A DNA stretch of 64,000 nucleotides from Ensifer adhaerens (GTDB lineage: Bacteria > Pseudomonadota > Alphaproteobacteria > Rhizobiales > Rhizobiaceae): contig NZ_LAZS01000007.1 of NCBI RefSeq assembly GCF_002007205.1, positions 21,024 through 85,023 on the forward strand, read 5' to 3'. Shown one piece after another: positions 6,686 to 15,161 of this stretch. Under the pieces are notes generated by a model. It was not told where the DNA came from, made no database searches, and worked only from the letters and a program-made list of their open reading frames with translations. The translations under genes and the position numbers were made by a program. Within the stretch, counting starts at the first letter, position 1. Each line of letters begins with the position of its first letter.

Positions 6686-8404
6686 TTAAGCCTTTGCGAC
6701 CTGCGCCAGGAAACCGCCGGCAACACGCGCTGTCAGCGCCAGCGAGACGGCGCCCGCGTCCGGATGGCCGATGCTCTTTTCAGCGAGCGGCCGGGCACGA
6801 CCGAGCTTCGGCGTCAGGCTCGACGTTGCCTCGGCAGCGTCGGTTGCAGCCTTGGCCGCTGCCTGCCATGCCGCGATCAACGGTTTGCCGGCGGCATATT
6901 CGCGTTCAAGCGTTTCGACGAAAGGCACCAGCGCATCGACCAGCGTCTTGTCGCCGACACGGGCGCGGCCGAGGCGCGTGACGCCATCGAGCGCACGGCG
7001 GGCACCGTCGACAATGGCAGCATCGGTCGGGGCTGCATCATCGTTGAAGGCATTGCTCCAGGCGCGCAGCAGCAGGCCCCAGATCGCGCCCGACGTGCCG
7101 CCGGCCCGATCCGCCCAGGCATCGCCAGCCACGGCCAGCACGCTGGCAGCACCTGCGCCGGCGGCGACAGCCGCCCTTGCCGCTTCGTCGGCCGCTGCCG
7201 AACCACGGCGCATGCCCTGCCCATGGTCGCCGTCGCCGGCAAAGGCATCGATGCGACCGAGTTCATCTTCCGCCTGCTTCAAGCTTTCCGCGACTTCAGC
7301 GATCAGCCGTGCGATGCACTTGCCGCTTTGGCGGGAGTCCTCGGAGGCCGGGGCGAAGGATATCGCGTCGTCGTCATCCTTGAGCGTATCGGTCGCTGGT
7401 TCCGTGGCGATGATCGCCCCCTTGCGCAGCACCGGCGCATCGCAGGCCGCGCGCCAGTAGGTCTCCAGTTCGTCGTTCAGCCACATCAGCGTCAGCGAGC
7501 AGCCCTGCATGTCGAGGCTGGTGACGAACTCGCCGCATTCCGGATCGACGATTTCGAGACCGGCCGCCTTCAGTTCCCTCTCGATCGCGACCCAGAGCAC
7601 GAAGAGTTCTTCATACTTCGTGGAGCCGAGGCCGTTCAGGAGCGGTGCAACCTTGCGAACGTCGGCCGGACGTTCGGCGAGCAGCTTTCCGACCAGCAGT
7701 TTGGCCAACTCGCTCGCCGAAACCGTCTTTTCCTCGCGGATGCCCGGCTCGCCGTGGATGCCGAGGCCAAGCGCCATCTCGCCCTTCGGAACAGTGAAGA
7801 GCGGCGCCTTGGCGCCGGGCAGCGTGCAGCCGCCGAAGGCGACGCCGAAGGACACGGTGCGGTCGTTGGCAAGACGAGTGATGCGCTCGACGTTGTCGAG
7901 ATCAAGGCCCGCTTCCGCCGCCGCACCAGCGATCTTGAAGACGACGAGGTCGCCGGCGATGCCGCGGCGCTTGGCAGGCGTTTCGGCAGACGCGCTGGCG
8001 ACGTCATCGGTCACCGGCACGATGCGCACGTCGATGCCTTCGGCGCGCAGGCGCTCGGCGGCAACGCCGAAGTTCAAGACGTCGCCGGCATAGTTGCCGA
8101 AGCCGAGCAGCACGCCGCCGCCCTGATCGGCCAACCGGCAGACGCGGGCAACGGCCGCAGTCGAGGGCGAAGCGAAGACATCACCGGCGACCGCCGCATC
8201 GGCCATGCCCGGGCCGACATAACCGGCAAAGGCCGGGTAATGACCGGAGCCACCGCCGACGACGACGGCGACCTTGCCCTTCGGCACCTTGGTCGAGCGC
8301 ACGACCCCGCCCTTCACGAGACGGACGTTGCGCGCGTAGATCGAGCTGAAGCCGGCAAGCGCGGTCGTCGCAAACTCTTCCGGTGCGTCAAAGATTGTGG
8401 TCAT
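6686..8404 (-). CDS. DhaK-DhaL fusion kinase, probably an erythrulose kinase
   Basis: 572 residues joining a DhaK domain (about 1-330) to an ATP-binding DhaL domain (about 365-570), as in ATP-dependent dihydroxyacetone-type kinases. DhaK shows the substrate loop GGGSGHYPAFAGYVG and the covalent-binding histidine in GLGIHGEPGIR. DhaL shows the Mg/ATP motif AGDGDHGQGM and GGTSGAIWG. The common dihydroxyacetone-kinase form of the first motif is GHEP; GHYP is what I recall from erythrulose kinases, so a tetrulose substrate is inferred. Last gene of an operon with a TIM-barrel enzyme, a tricarboxylate-type transporter and PdxA2. Dihydroxyacetone kinase remains possible. Confidence 0.8.
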   Translation of the reverse strand: MTTIFDAPEEFATTALAGFSSIYARNVRLVKGGVVRSTKVPKGKVAVVVGGGSGHYPAFAGYVGPGMADAAVAGDVFASPSTAAVARVCRLADQGGGVLLGFGNYAGDVLNFGVAAERLRAEGIDVRIVPVTDDVASASAETPAKRRGIAGDLVVFKIAGAAAEAGLDLDNVERITRLANDRTVSFGVAFGGCTLPGAKAPLFTVPKGEMALGLGIHGEPGIREEKTVSASELAKLLVGKLLAERPADVRKVAPLLNGLGSTKYEELFVLWVAIERELKAAGLEIVDPECGEFVTSLDMQGCSLTLMWLNDELETYWRAACDAPVLRKGAIIATEPATDTLKDDDDAISFAPASEDSRQSGKCIARLIAEVAESLKQAEDELGRIDAFAGDGDHGQGMRRGSAAADEAARAAVAAGAGAASVLAVAGDAWADRAGGTSGAIWGLLLRAWSNAFNDDAAPTDAAIVDGARRALDGVTRLGRARVGDKTLVDALVPFVETLEREYAAGKPLIAAWQAAAKAATDAAEATSSLTPKLGRARPLAEKSIGHPDAGAVSLALTARVAGGFLAQVAKA

Positions 8405-8417
8405 CGCGTCTCTTCCC

Positions 8418-9356
8418 TTAGTCGCGAGGCAGGATACGCCTCAGATAGTCCCGATTGGCGGCGCTGACGGAGAGGCCGTCGCCACCGTAATGCTCGCAGA
8501 GGAACGGGCTGTCGAAGCCATGCGCCAATGCCATGCGGATCGCTGCCCGGTAGTTGATGACGCCGAATTCCAGCGGCGCCGGATGGGTGACCACCAGGCC
8601 CGAAGTCTCGTCCTCGGTGCGGTAGTAATTCTTGACGTGCCAATATTTGGCGAAGGGTGCAACCTTTGCCATCATTTGTTGCCAGTGCTCGACCGGGCGG
8701 TGCAAGCGCACGAGGTTGCCGAGATCGGCATTGATGCCGACGTTCGGCAGGCCGACATCGGTGACGAAGCGCACCGCGCTATCGGCCGAGCCGATGTAGG
8801 TGTCCTCGTACATTTCGAGCGCCAGCTCGATGCCGAGTTCCTCCGCATGCCGGCCGAGTTCGCGGATACGCTGAACCGCTTGTCTCCAGACCGCCGGGTC
8901 TTCGGGGTTCCTGACGCCGTCGACGGTCCAGAACCAGAGAGCCTTCTTCTGTGCCTCGGTCAAAGGCCCGAAGAAGCCGAAGGAAACGGAGCCGGCGCCG
9001 ATCGCCGCTGCCGTATCGATGACCCTGTGGCCGTAGGCCAGATATTCGTCGCCGTGTTCCGGGTCGATGACGCTGCGGCGCGCAGTCGAGATCGCCGGCA
9101 TGGAAAGACCGAGCTCGCGCGTCAGCCTGACGAAGTCATCGCGGCGCGAGGCCGAGAGGTCGGCGAGCCGGATCCAGCTATCGGTCGGGTCGAGCTCGGT
9201 GAAGCCGGCATCGACGACATCGGCCAGCGTCTCGGCCCATTGTTCGACCGACTGGTCCTGCACCGAGCTGCCGTCGGCAAGCACGTTGGGATACTGGATC
9301 ATCGCAGCCGCGATCGGCCAGGTTTCACGGGTCCACTTGCGCGATGGGTTCGCCAT
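8418..9356 (-). CDS. Sugar isomerase/epimerase-like TIM-barrel enzyme, possibly a 3-oxo-isoapionate decarboxylase (OiaC-like)
   Basis: 312-residue xylose-isomerase-like TIM barrel. Metal-ligand candidates are seen in LALEMYEDTY (Glu), NVGINADLGN (Asp), KYWHVKNYY (His) and FLCEHYGGD (Glu). The start is set at ATG 9356, which has GAGGA 5 bases upstream; a GTG at 9368 is in frame. Pairing with an erythrulose-type kinase suggests it yields a tetrulose. In the known apionate route, OiaC of this fold decarboxylates 3-oxo-isoapionate to L-erythrulose, which a DhaK-type kinase then phosphorylates. The superfamily is firm; the reaction is inference. Confidence 0.75.
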   Translation of the reverse strand: MANPSRKWTRETWPIAAAMIQYPNVLADGSSVQDQSVEQWAETLADVVDAGFTELDPTDSWIRLADLSASRRDDFVRLTRELGLSMPAISTARRSVIDPEHGDEYLAYGHRVIDTAAAIGAGSVSFGFFGPLTEAQKKALWFWTVDGVRNPEDPAVWRQAVQRIRELGRHAEELGIELALEMYEDTYIGSADSAVRFVTDVGLPNVGINADLGNLVRLHRPVEHWQQMMAKVAPFAKYWHVKNYYRTEDETSGLVVTHPAPLEFGVINYRAAIRMALAHGFDSPFLCEHYGGDGLSVSAANRDYLRRILPRD

Positions 9357-9442
9357 GGTTTTCCTCACTCATTTTGCGACGCAGTCTATAAGCAGACCGC
9401 GCCGCGCTTTTCCGGCGTTTGTTTTGAGGTGCGGCGGCTCCG

Positions 9443-10981
9443 TCAAGCCGCCGCGCTGCCGTCGCCATGCGGCGTGGCCGCATCTTGCTTGCGCTTGCGG
9501 ACCATGCCGACCAGCCCGAAGACAAGCGGCGACAGCAGAAGGGCAAGAGCGAGCGCCATCAGAGAGGAAACCAGCGGGTTTGACCAGAAGATGTTCAGGG
9601 TGCCGCCGGAAAGAAGCATCGACTGGCGGAAGGCGTCCTCCGCCTTGTCGCCGAGCACCATGGCCAGGACCAGCGGCGCTAAGGGATAGTCGAGCTTCTT
9701 GAAGACATAACCGAGCAAACCGAAGCCGATGACCATGAAGATGTCGGAGACCGAGTTTGCCACCTGATAGGCGCCGGAGAAGATGACGGCGACGATAACA
9801 GGGCCGATGATCGCAAAGGGCACGCGCAGGATCGATGCATAGAGCGGCACGGTGGCGATCACCAGGAAGACGGCCACGACATTGCCGAGATACATGGACG
9901 CAATCAGCCCCCAGACGAAGTCCGGCCGCTCGGTGAAGAGCATCGGACCGGGCGTCAGGCCCCAGATCATCAGGCCGCCCATCATCACGGCAGCCGTTGC
10001 CGAACCGGGAACGCCGAGCGCCAGCATCGGCAGCAGCGCCGAGGTTCCGGCCGAGTGGTCGGCAGTTTCCGGTGCGACGACGCCGCGGGGGTCGCCCTTG
10101 CCGAACTTCGACTTGTCGCGGGCAGAGCGGCGGGCAACACCGTAGCTCATGAAGGAAGCCGCGGTCGGGCCGGCCGGCGTGATGCCCATCCAGATGCCGA
10201 TGATGGTCGAGCGCAGGATCGTGAACCAATACCGCGGGATCTCGATCAGCGTGCGGCCGATCTCGACGAGCTTGACGCGCGCCTTGATGCCTTCGAAGCG
10301 CAGGCCCTCTTCCGTCGTCAGCAGGAGTTCGCCAATGCCGAAGAGCCCCATGACCGCGATCAGGAAGCTGACGCCCTTGATCAGCGTCGGGATATCGAAG
10401 GTCAGGCGCAGGTCGCCGGAAATCGTGTCCATGCCGACGGAAGCGAGCGCGAAACCGAGCATCATCGAGACGAGCGTCTTGAAGGGCGATTGCGCGCCCA
10501 TCGAAATGAAGCTTGCGAAGGCGAGGAAGTAGACCGCGAAGTATTCCGGCGACGAGAAACGCAGCGCGAAGTTCGCGACCCAGCCGGAAAGCAGCGTGAT
10601 CATCACGACGCCGGCAAGTGCGCCGATGCCGGCGGATACGAAGGCGAGCGTCAGCGCCCGGCTTGCCTGCCCAGCTTTCGCCATCGGATAGCCGTCAAAC
10701 GTGGTCGCCACCGACGAAGGTTCGCCGGGAATGTTGAACAGGATCGATGTGGTCGACCCGCCGAAGAGCGCCCCCCAGTACATGCAGGAGAGCAGGATGA
10801 TGGCGGAGATCGGGTCCATCGAGAAAGTCAGCGGCAAGAGCAGCGAAACGCCGTTCGGCGCGCCGAGGCCGGGCAGCACGCCGACCAGAATGCCGAGCGT
10901 GACGCCGATCATCATCAGCAGGATATGGTTCCAGCTGAGGATGTGGCCGAAGCCATCGATCAGAAGACCGATATTTTCCAT
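9443..10981 (-). CDS. tctA: TctA, large permease of a tripartite tricarboxylate transporter
   Basis: 512 residues, highly hydrophobic with about 12 membrane helices, of the TctA/DUF112 family. Family motifs include GVLPGLGAPNGVSLLLPLTF near residue 35, the mirrored PAGPTAASFMSYG near residue 275, and LALGVPGSATAAVMMGGLM near residue 325. With TctB and TctC it imports carboxylates using a cation gradient. Genes of this family carry many substrates beyond citrate; here the neighbours suggest a sugar acid. It is separated from tctB by a palindromic repeat. Confidence 0.94.
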   Translation of the reverse strand: MENIGLLIDGFGHILSWNHILLMMIGVTLGILVGVLPGLGAPNGVSLLLPLTFSMDPISAIILLSCMYWGALFGGSTTSILFNIPGEPSSVATTFDGYPMAKAGQASRALTLAFVSAGIGALAGVVMITLLSGWVANFALRFSSPEYFAVYFLAFASFISMGAQSPFKTLVSMMLGFALASVGMDTISGDLRLTFDIPTLIKGVSFLIAVMGLFGIGELLLTTEEGLRFEGIKARVKLVEIGRTLIEIPRYWFTILRSTIIGIWMGITPAGPTAASFMSYGVARRSARDKSKFGKGDPRGVVAPETADHSAGTSALLPMLALGVPGSATAAVMMGGLMIWGLTPGPMLFTERPDFVWGLIASMYLGNVVAVFLVIATVPLYASILRVPFAIIGPVIVAVIFSGAYQVANSVSDIFMVIGFGLLGYVFKKLDYPLAPLVLAMVLGDKAEDAFRQSMLLSGGTLNIFWSNPLVSSLMALALALLLSPLVFGLVGMVRKRKQDAATPHGDGSAAA

Positions 10982-10997
10982 GTCATTCCTCCCGGGG

Positions 10998-11101
10998 CTT
11001 AAAGCGCGTCGCGATCTTTGAGATTCGCTCTTTGCGCTTTAAGTTTTTGATTTTCCGCATGTCGTTATCGCAAAACCGCAGTGCGCGTTTGCGCGACATG
11101 C
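10998..11101. repeat. RIME-like double palindrome between tctB and tctA
   Basis: About 104 bp made of two hairpins. The first has perfect 10-bp arms CTTAAAGCGC (10998-11007) and GCGCTTTAAG (11034-11043). The second has arms GCATGTCG (11058-11065) and CGACATGC (11094-11101), with TTATCGCAAAACCG between them. Length, two-palindrome build and wording match the rhizobial intergenic mosaic element class as I remember it; not checked by search. It sits inside an operon and so is transcribed. Confidence 0.82.
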
Positions 11102-11116
11102 CTTAGGCGGTCGGGA

Positions 11117-11617
11117 TCAGTAGATCCCGAACCATGCCTCGATCGGTCCCTTGAGCAGCGGAACCTTGAAACCGAACTCGAATACGATGAAGAAAAACAG
11201 CGAAACGGCGACGCCCGACGGCAACGCGATCCACCATTTGTAGCGCCCCTGGAAGGCCATGGTGCCGGCGATATAGAGCGCGGTGCCGACATAAAGGCCG
11301 AGCCAGGCGGATACGCCGGCAAAGGCGACCAGAGGCAGCAGGAACGATCCCACCACCTTGACGCGGTGGCCGTCGATGAAGATCTCGCCGGATCCGCGAT
11401 GCTTGACGAAAGCATGGATCGCATTGGCGACGCTTCCAAGCAGGATCAGAAGCCCGACATAGAAGGGAAAATAGCCGGCTTCCGGACCGAACTCCGTCCA
11501 TCCCGCGCCGATATCGAGAGATCCGTAGCAGACCGCAGCGCCGAAGGCGCCGGTCAGTGCGGCAACGCCAAGCTCAACCGCGAAGCGGGAGACCCCATTC
11601 GCACCGTTCTCGCTCAT
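11117..11617 (-). CDS. tctB: TctB, small permease of a tripartite tricarboxylate transporter
   Basis: 166 residues with four predicted membrane helices (about 17-33 AALTGAFGAAVCYGSLDI, 46-63 YFPFYVGLLILLGSVANA, 85-112 SFLLPLVAFAGVSAWLGL, 130-150 SGVAVSLFFFIVFEFGF), the standard TctB size and topology. It follows tctC by 59 bases. Low sequence conservation is normal for the family; the assignment rests on topology and position between tctC and tctA. Confidence 0.88.
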   Translation of the reverse strand: MSENGANGVSRFAVELGVAALTGAFGAAVCYGSLDIGAGWTEFGPEAGYFPFYVGLLILLGSVANAIHAFVKHRGSGEIFIDGHRVKVVGSFLLPLVAFAGVSAWLGLYVGTALYIAGTMAFQGRYKWWIALPSGVAVSLFFFIVFEFGFKVPLLKGPIEAWFGIY

Positions 11618-11676
11618 GATCGTGACCTTTCAAAGCGAATGACGGGCGCCCGAAGGCACCCGCCTCAATGTCCGCC

Positions 11677-12663
11677 TTAGTTGGCGAGCCAGCCTTCGCG
11701 CTTCAGCACTTCGCCGACAGCCTCGCCATCCATTTCGATGGCGGCCTTGAAGTCGTCACCGGCGATGTAGGACGGCGACTGCGAGGTGTCTGCGAGGTAC
11801 TTCGCCCATTCCGGCGTTTCGGAAACCTTGCGCATCAGGTCGGCATAGAACTTGACCACATCCTGGTCAACGCCGGCCGGCAGCCAGACGGTGCGCGGCA
11901 TGGAGTAGTTGTCGATGGCGATGCCCGTATCCTTGCAGGTCGGGATGTCGCTCCAGGCCTTGTCGCCGGCAACCTTGGCATCGTTCGAAAGCTTGACGCT
12001 CTTGAAGACGCAGAGCGGCTTGACCATGCCGGCCTGCCACTGACCGAGGTTTTCGCTCGGGTTGTTGACGTTGGCGTCGAGGTGCTCGCCGGCGAGCTGG
12101 ACGGCCGCTTCGCCACCGCTCTTGAAGGGGATGTAGTTGATGGTCGAGCCGGTCGCCTCGTTGATCATCGAGGTCAGGATCTGGTCGACGTCCTTCGACT
12201 GGCTGCCGCCGATCTTCAGGCCGCCTTCCTTCGCCTTGGCGGCAAAGTCGGCTGCGGTGTTGTAGGAGGCCTTGCCGTTGACCCAGAGGACGAACTCGTC
12301 CGAAGCGAGTGCTGCCACCGGCGTCAGGTCTTCAGCCTTGTAGGGAACCTTGGCGCGGACCGGCAGCAGGTAGGCGTTGTTGGTGCCGAATGCCAGCTTG
12401 TAGGCGTCGCCCTTGTTGGTCGCCGTGTAGACGAAGCCTTCGGCGCCGCCGGCGCTGCCCTTGTTGGTGACGACAACCGGAGCCTTCATCAGCTCGTACT
12501 TGCCGATGATCGCCTGGATCGTGCGGGCGAAGATGTCGGTGCCGCCGCCCGGGCCGGCGGTGACGACGAACTCAACCGGACGGTCGGGCTCGAAAGCGGC
12601 GGCCGGAGCGGCAACACCGAAAACGGCTGCCATGATGCATGCGATGGAGACGGTATTCTTCAA
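11677..12663 (-). CDS. tctC: TctC, periplasmic solute-binding protein of the tricarboxylate transporter
   Basis: 328-residue binding protein of the TctC/Bug family, with a signal peptide (about residues 1-22, ending AAPAAAFEPDR). The family core shows PVEFVVTAGPGGGTDIFAR, VVTNKGSAGGAEG and the long IPFKSGGEAAVQLAGEHLDA segment. The start is an unusual TTG at 12663: GGGAGGA lies 6 bases ahead and the signal peptide begins right after, while no ATG or GTG is suitably placed. An open extension further upstream is not protein-like. Bug proteins bind carboxylates, and the acid bound here is unknown. Confidence 0.92.
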   Translation of the reverse strand: MKNTVSIACIMAAVFGVAAPAAAFEPDRPVEFVVTAGPGGGTDIFARTIQAIIGKYELMKAPVVVTNKGSAGGAEGFVYTATNKGDAYKLAFGTNNAYLLPVRAKVPYKAEDLTPVAALASDEFVLWVNGKASYNTAADFAAKAKEGGLKIGGSQSKDVDQILTSMINEATGSTINYIPFKSGGEAAVQLAGEHLDANVNNPSENLGQWQAGMVKPLCVFKSVKLSNDAKVAGDKAWSDIPTCKDTGIAIDNYSMPRTVWLPAGVDQDVVKFYADLMRKVSETPEWAKYLADTSQSPSYIAGDDFKAAIEMDGEAVGEVLKREGWLAN

Positions 12664-12739
12664 GTCGGGTCCTCCCGGTTTTGTGGTTCTGCGGCGCAAG
12701 ACCTCCTCCTGCGCCGTTATTGCTTGAAAGCGCGCGAAA

Positions 12740-13783
12740 TCAGGCCGCAGCCTTGAGGGCGGCCTTTTTCTTCGCCATACGCACTGCCAAAAGCAGCGCT
12801 TCACGGCTGGCGCCAACGTCGGCAATGCCCTTGCCGGCGATGTCGTAGGCAGTGCCGTGGGCCGGCGTGCAGAGCGCGAAGGGCAGTCCACCCATCATGG
12901 TTACGCCCTTGTCGAAGCCCATCAGCTTCATCGCGATCTGGCCCTGGTCGTGATACATGGTGAGGACGGCGTTGTAGCCTTCCTTCAGCGCGCGCCCGAA
13001 GACGGTATCGGCCGGGAACGGTCCTTCGACGTTGAAGCCGAGCGACTTGGCCTTTTCGACGGCCGGCTCGATGATGTCGATCTCTTCCATGCCGAAGCTG
13101 CCGCCGTCGCCCGCATGCGGGTTGAGACCGGCAACCGCGATCTTCGCCTCCTCATAACCGGCCTCCTTGAGGCAGGCCTGGGTCAGCTCGAGTTCGGCAA
13201 TGATGCCGTCGATCGAAAGGTTGTCAGCCACTTCCTTGAGCGGAATGTGCGAGGTGACGCGCGCGTTCCAGACCTTTTCGAGAACGTTGAACTCGCGAAC
13301 CTTGCCGGTGAAGCCGAGAACGTCGGCAACGAAACGGATCTCGTCGTCGTAGCCCGGATAGGCAAAGCGCATCGCCTTCTTGTTGAAGGGCGTGAAGCAG
13401 ACGGCATTGGCCTTGCCCGCATGCGCCAGCTCCAACGCCGTGCGGAAGTTGCGGGTCGCAAACGTTCCGCCGGCAAGCGTCGCCTCGCCGCGAACGACGT
13501 CGGCCGGATCGAGGTGAGCAAGATCGACGAACACGTGGCGGACGGTGCCAGCCTTGTCGAGATCTTCGAGCGTCGACGGTTCGAGGTCGAGCGTCACGCC
13601 CGCGGCCTTGGCACCCTCATCCAGAATGCGGCGATCTCCGATCGTGATGATGTGCGCGGCCTCGCGGATGTCGGAAAGCGCCAACAGCTTTGCCGTGAGT
13701 TCCGGGCTGATGCCTGCCGGATCGCCCATCGCGAGCGCAATGACAGGACGCGCGCCGTTACCGGCTGCACCGTTGGTCGTCAT
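12740..13783 (-). CDS. pdxA2: PdxA2-type 4-phosphoerythronate/4-hydroxythreonine-4-phosphate dehydrogenase family enzyme
   Basis: 347 residues of the PdxA family, NAD-dependent oxidative decarboxylases of phosphorylated hydroxy acids. Metal-binding histidines appear in VTSHIPLKEV, GLNPHAGDGG and TMYHDQGQIA; the substrate loop CFTPFNKKAM is also clear. It is the first gene of a catabolic operon with a transporter, so a role in pyridoxal synthesis is unlikely. PdxA2 proteins in sugar-acid loci oxidise 4-phospho-D-erythronate or -threonate to dihydroxyacetone phosphate. The start at 13783 has GGAGGA 8 bases upstream; an ATG at 13822 is less suitable. No DUF1537 kinase, the usual partner, is present. 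Confidence 0.88.
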   Translation of the reverse strand: MTTNGAAGNGARPVIALAMGDPAGISPELTAKLLALSDIREAAHIITIGDRRILDEGAKAAGVTLDLEPSTLEDLDKAGTVRHVFVDLAHLDPADVVRGEATLAGGTFATRNFRTALELAHAGKANAVCFTPFNKKAMRFAYPGYDDEIRFVADVLGFTGKVREFNVLEKVWNARVTSHIPLKEVADNLSIDGIIAELELTQACLKEAGYEEAKIAVAGLNPHAGDGGSFGMEEIDIIEPAVEKAKSLGFNVEGPFPADTVFGRALKEGYNAVLTMYHDQGQIAMKLMGFDKGVTMMGGLPFALCTPAHGTAYDIAGKGIADVGASREALLLAVRMAKKKAALKAAA

Positions 13784-13831
13784 GAGAGATGTCCTCCACT
13801 TCATTCTTTCGATAGCCGTCATACGTTATTC

Positions 13832-13874
13832 AAAATTCTGCATCAAGTCTTTTGTATTCTGTATGCAGCATTTT
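13832..13874. promoter_or_regulatory. Inverted repeat in the divergent GntR/pdxA2 promoter region, candidate operator
   Basis: Arms AAAATTCTGCAT (13832-13843) and ATGCAGCATTTT (13863-13874) are complementary at 11 of 12 positions and 19 bases apart. They lie in the 204-bp space between pdxA2 and the divergent GntR gene, where an autoregulating operon repressor would bind. AT-rich sequence around it fits promoters for both directions. Confidence 0.5.
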
Positions 13875-13987
13875 CTGTTGACGATAGGAAGGCCCATCTC
13901 CATGCTTTAATGAGACAGCGCTGATTCAATCGGCGCCAACGGGAACAGACGGTCGACGCCCAGTCGCCAGGCGCAGAAGCAAAAACA

Positions 13988-14674
13988 ATGAACGAAATTA
14001 CATCTGTGGAGAGGCGGCCGGATGGCGGCCCCGGTCCGATCAGGCGCACGGCGCTGCACGACACGCTGGTCAGCCACCTGCGCGACATGATCATCGAAGG
14101 CGACTTGTCGCCCGGCACGCGGCTGCATGAAGGGCAGTTGGGCGAACAGCTCGGCGTGTCCCGCACGCCGCTGCGCGAAGCGATCAAGTATCTCGCCAGT
14201 GAAGGGCTTGTGGAGCTCGTTCCGAGCCGCGGCGCCGTCGTCAAGCGTTTCAGCGCCAAGGACGTGCATGATATGCTGACGGTGCTGCAGACGCTGGAAG
14301 AACTTGCGGGCAAGCTCGCCTGTGAAGCCGCAAGCGACGCCGGCATCGCAGAAGTGCGCGCGCTGCACGACGAAATGGTCGGGCGCTACAAGGCCGGTGA
14401 CCGGCTGCAATACTACAAGCTCAACCAGCAGATCCATTCGGCCATCGTCCAACTCGCGGCAAACGTCGCCCTGGTGGACATGCACGCGGTGTTGCAGACA
14501 CGGCTGAAGCGCATTCGCTTCATCGGCCACGAGGGGCCCGAAAAATGGGCCGCGGCCGTTTCAGAGCATGAGGAAATGATTGTCGCGCTCGAAGCCCGCG
14601 ACAAGGCAAGGCTCTCCGAAGTTCTCGGCCGGCACCTCATGAATGCCTGGGAGCGTGTGCGCGCCGCGGTGTAA
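13988..14674 (+). CDS. GntR-family (FCD type) transcriptional regulator
   Basis: 228 residues: winged helix-turn-helix at about residues 17-90 (HLRDMIIEGDLSPGTRL, LGEQLGVSRTPLREAIKYL, VELVPSRGAVV) and an all-helical FCD ligand domain at about 95-220, with ligand/metal-site candidates in the DEMVGRYKAG, NQQIHSAIV and SEHEEMIVAL segments. FCD regulators usually bind carboxylates or sugar acids. It is divergent from the pdxA2-tctCBA operon, with a long inverted repeat between, so it probably represses that operon until the acid substrate is present. Confidence 0.9.
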   Translation: MNEITSVERRPDGGPGPIRRTALHDTLVSHLRDMIIEGDLSPGTRLHEGQLGEQLGVSRTPLREAIKYLASEGLVELVPSRGAVVKRFSAKDVHDMLTVLQTLEELAGKLACEAASDAGIAEVRALHDEMVGRYKAGDRLQYYKLNQQIHSAIVQLAANVALVDMHAVLQTRLKRIRFIGHEGPEKWAAAVSEHEEMIVALEARDKARLSEVLGRHLMNAWERVRAAV

Positions 14675-15161
14675 ACAACGCTGGCGCAAGCGAGCCCCGG
14701 CAGGGCTCGTGCAGTCGCACCTTCCGTCACAACTTCGAATAGGCGTTCGTAACGGCCTTGGCATTTCCTGCGGCCGCCTGCTTTTGCAGCGCGAGAATTG
14801 CGTCTCGCAGCGCCGGGTTTGCGGCCAGCGCCTTGTTTCCCGAGACATCCAGGCTTGAGAGCTTGGAAAGCAAGCCACGGTCGCCATAGGCCCGCCAACG
14901 CACCCAGCGAAGCCGGCGGGCTTTTCGACAGCGGATTCAGTGACGTCAAATTGCCGGACAACAATGAAGAACTGTCCGCCATCAAGGAACGGCAGGCGAT
15001 CGCGCGTTGCTTCCCGCCGCATTGTTTCTCGCCCGGTGTTACAGATTTGCCTCCCGGATAAGCTGTATCGCTGGGAAAGAAATTAAGAATATTCGAATTC
15101 TATTGACTTTAACCTGATCGAAATTCACTGAATCCACGGTGGGGCGGAGACGGGAACGAAG
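14675..15161. other. 487-bp region between the GntR and FecR genes
   Basis: It contains the broken small gene listed above and, at 15062-15161, an AT-rich stretch that should carry the promoter of the FecR-barrel gene. A TTGACT at 15103 could be a -35 element, but no good -10 follows at the right distance, so no promoter is called. Confidence 0.5.
14727..14982 (-). pseudogene. Small gene split by a frameshift, unknown function
   Basis: Two minus-strand reading segments make protein-like sequence when joined. From ATG 14982: MADSSSLLSGNLTSLNPLSK, continuing PPASLGALAG. Then in the next frame: YGDRGLLSKLSSLDVSGNKA, then NPALRDAILALQKQAAAG and a tail NAKAVTNAYSKL before a stop at 14727. The switch falls near 14890, where one extra base would account for it. 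The intact product would be about 85 residues. No family is recognised and no good ribosome site precedes the start, so it may be the remains of a longer gene. Confidence 0.4.

Noticed and set aside
6605..8467. A 620-codon plus-strand frame opposite the DhaKL kinase
   Set aside because: No protein-like pattern; the minus strand encodes the kinase with all its motifs.
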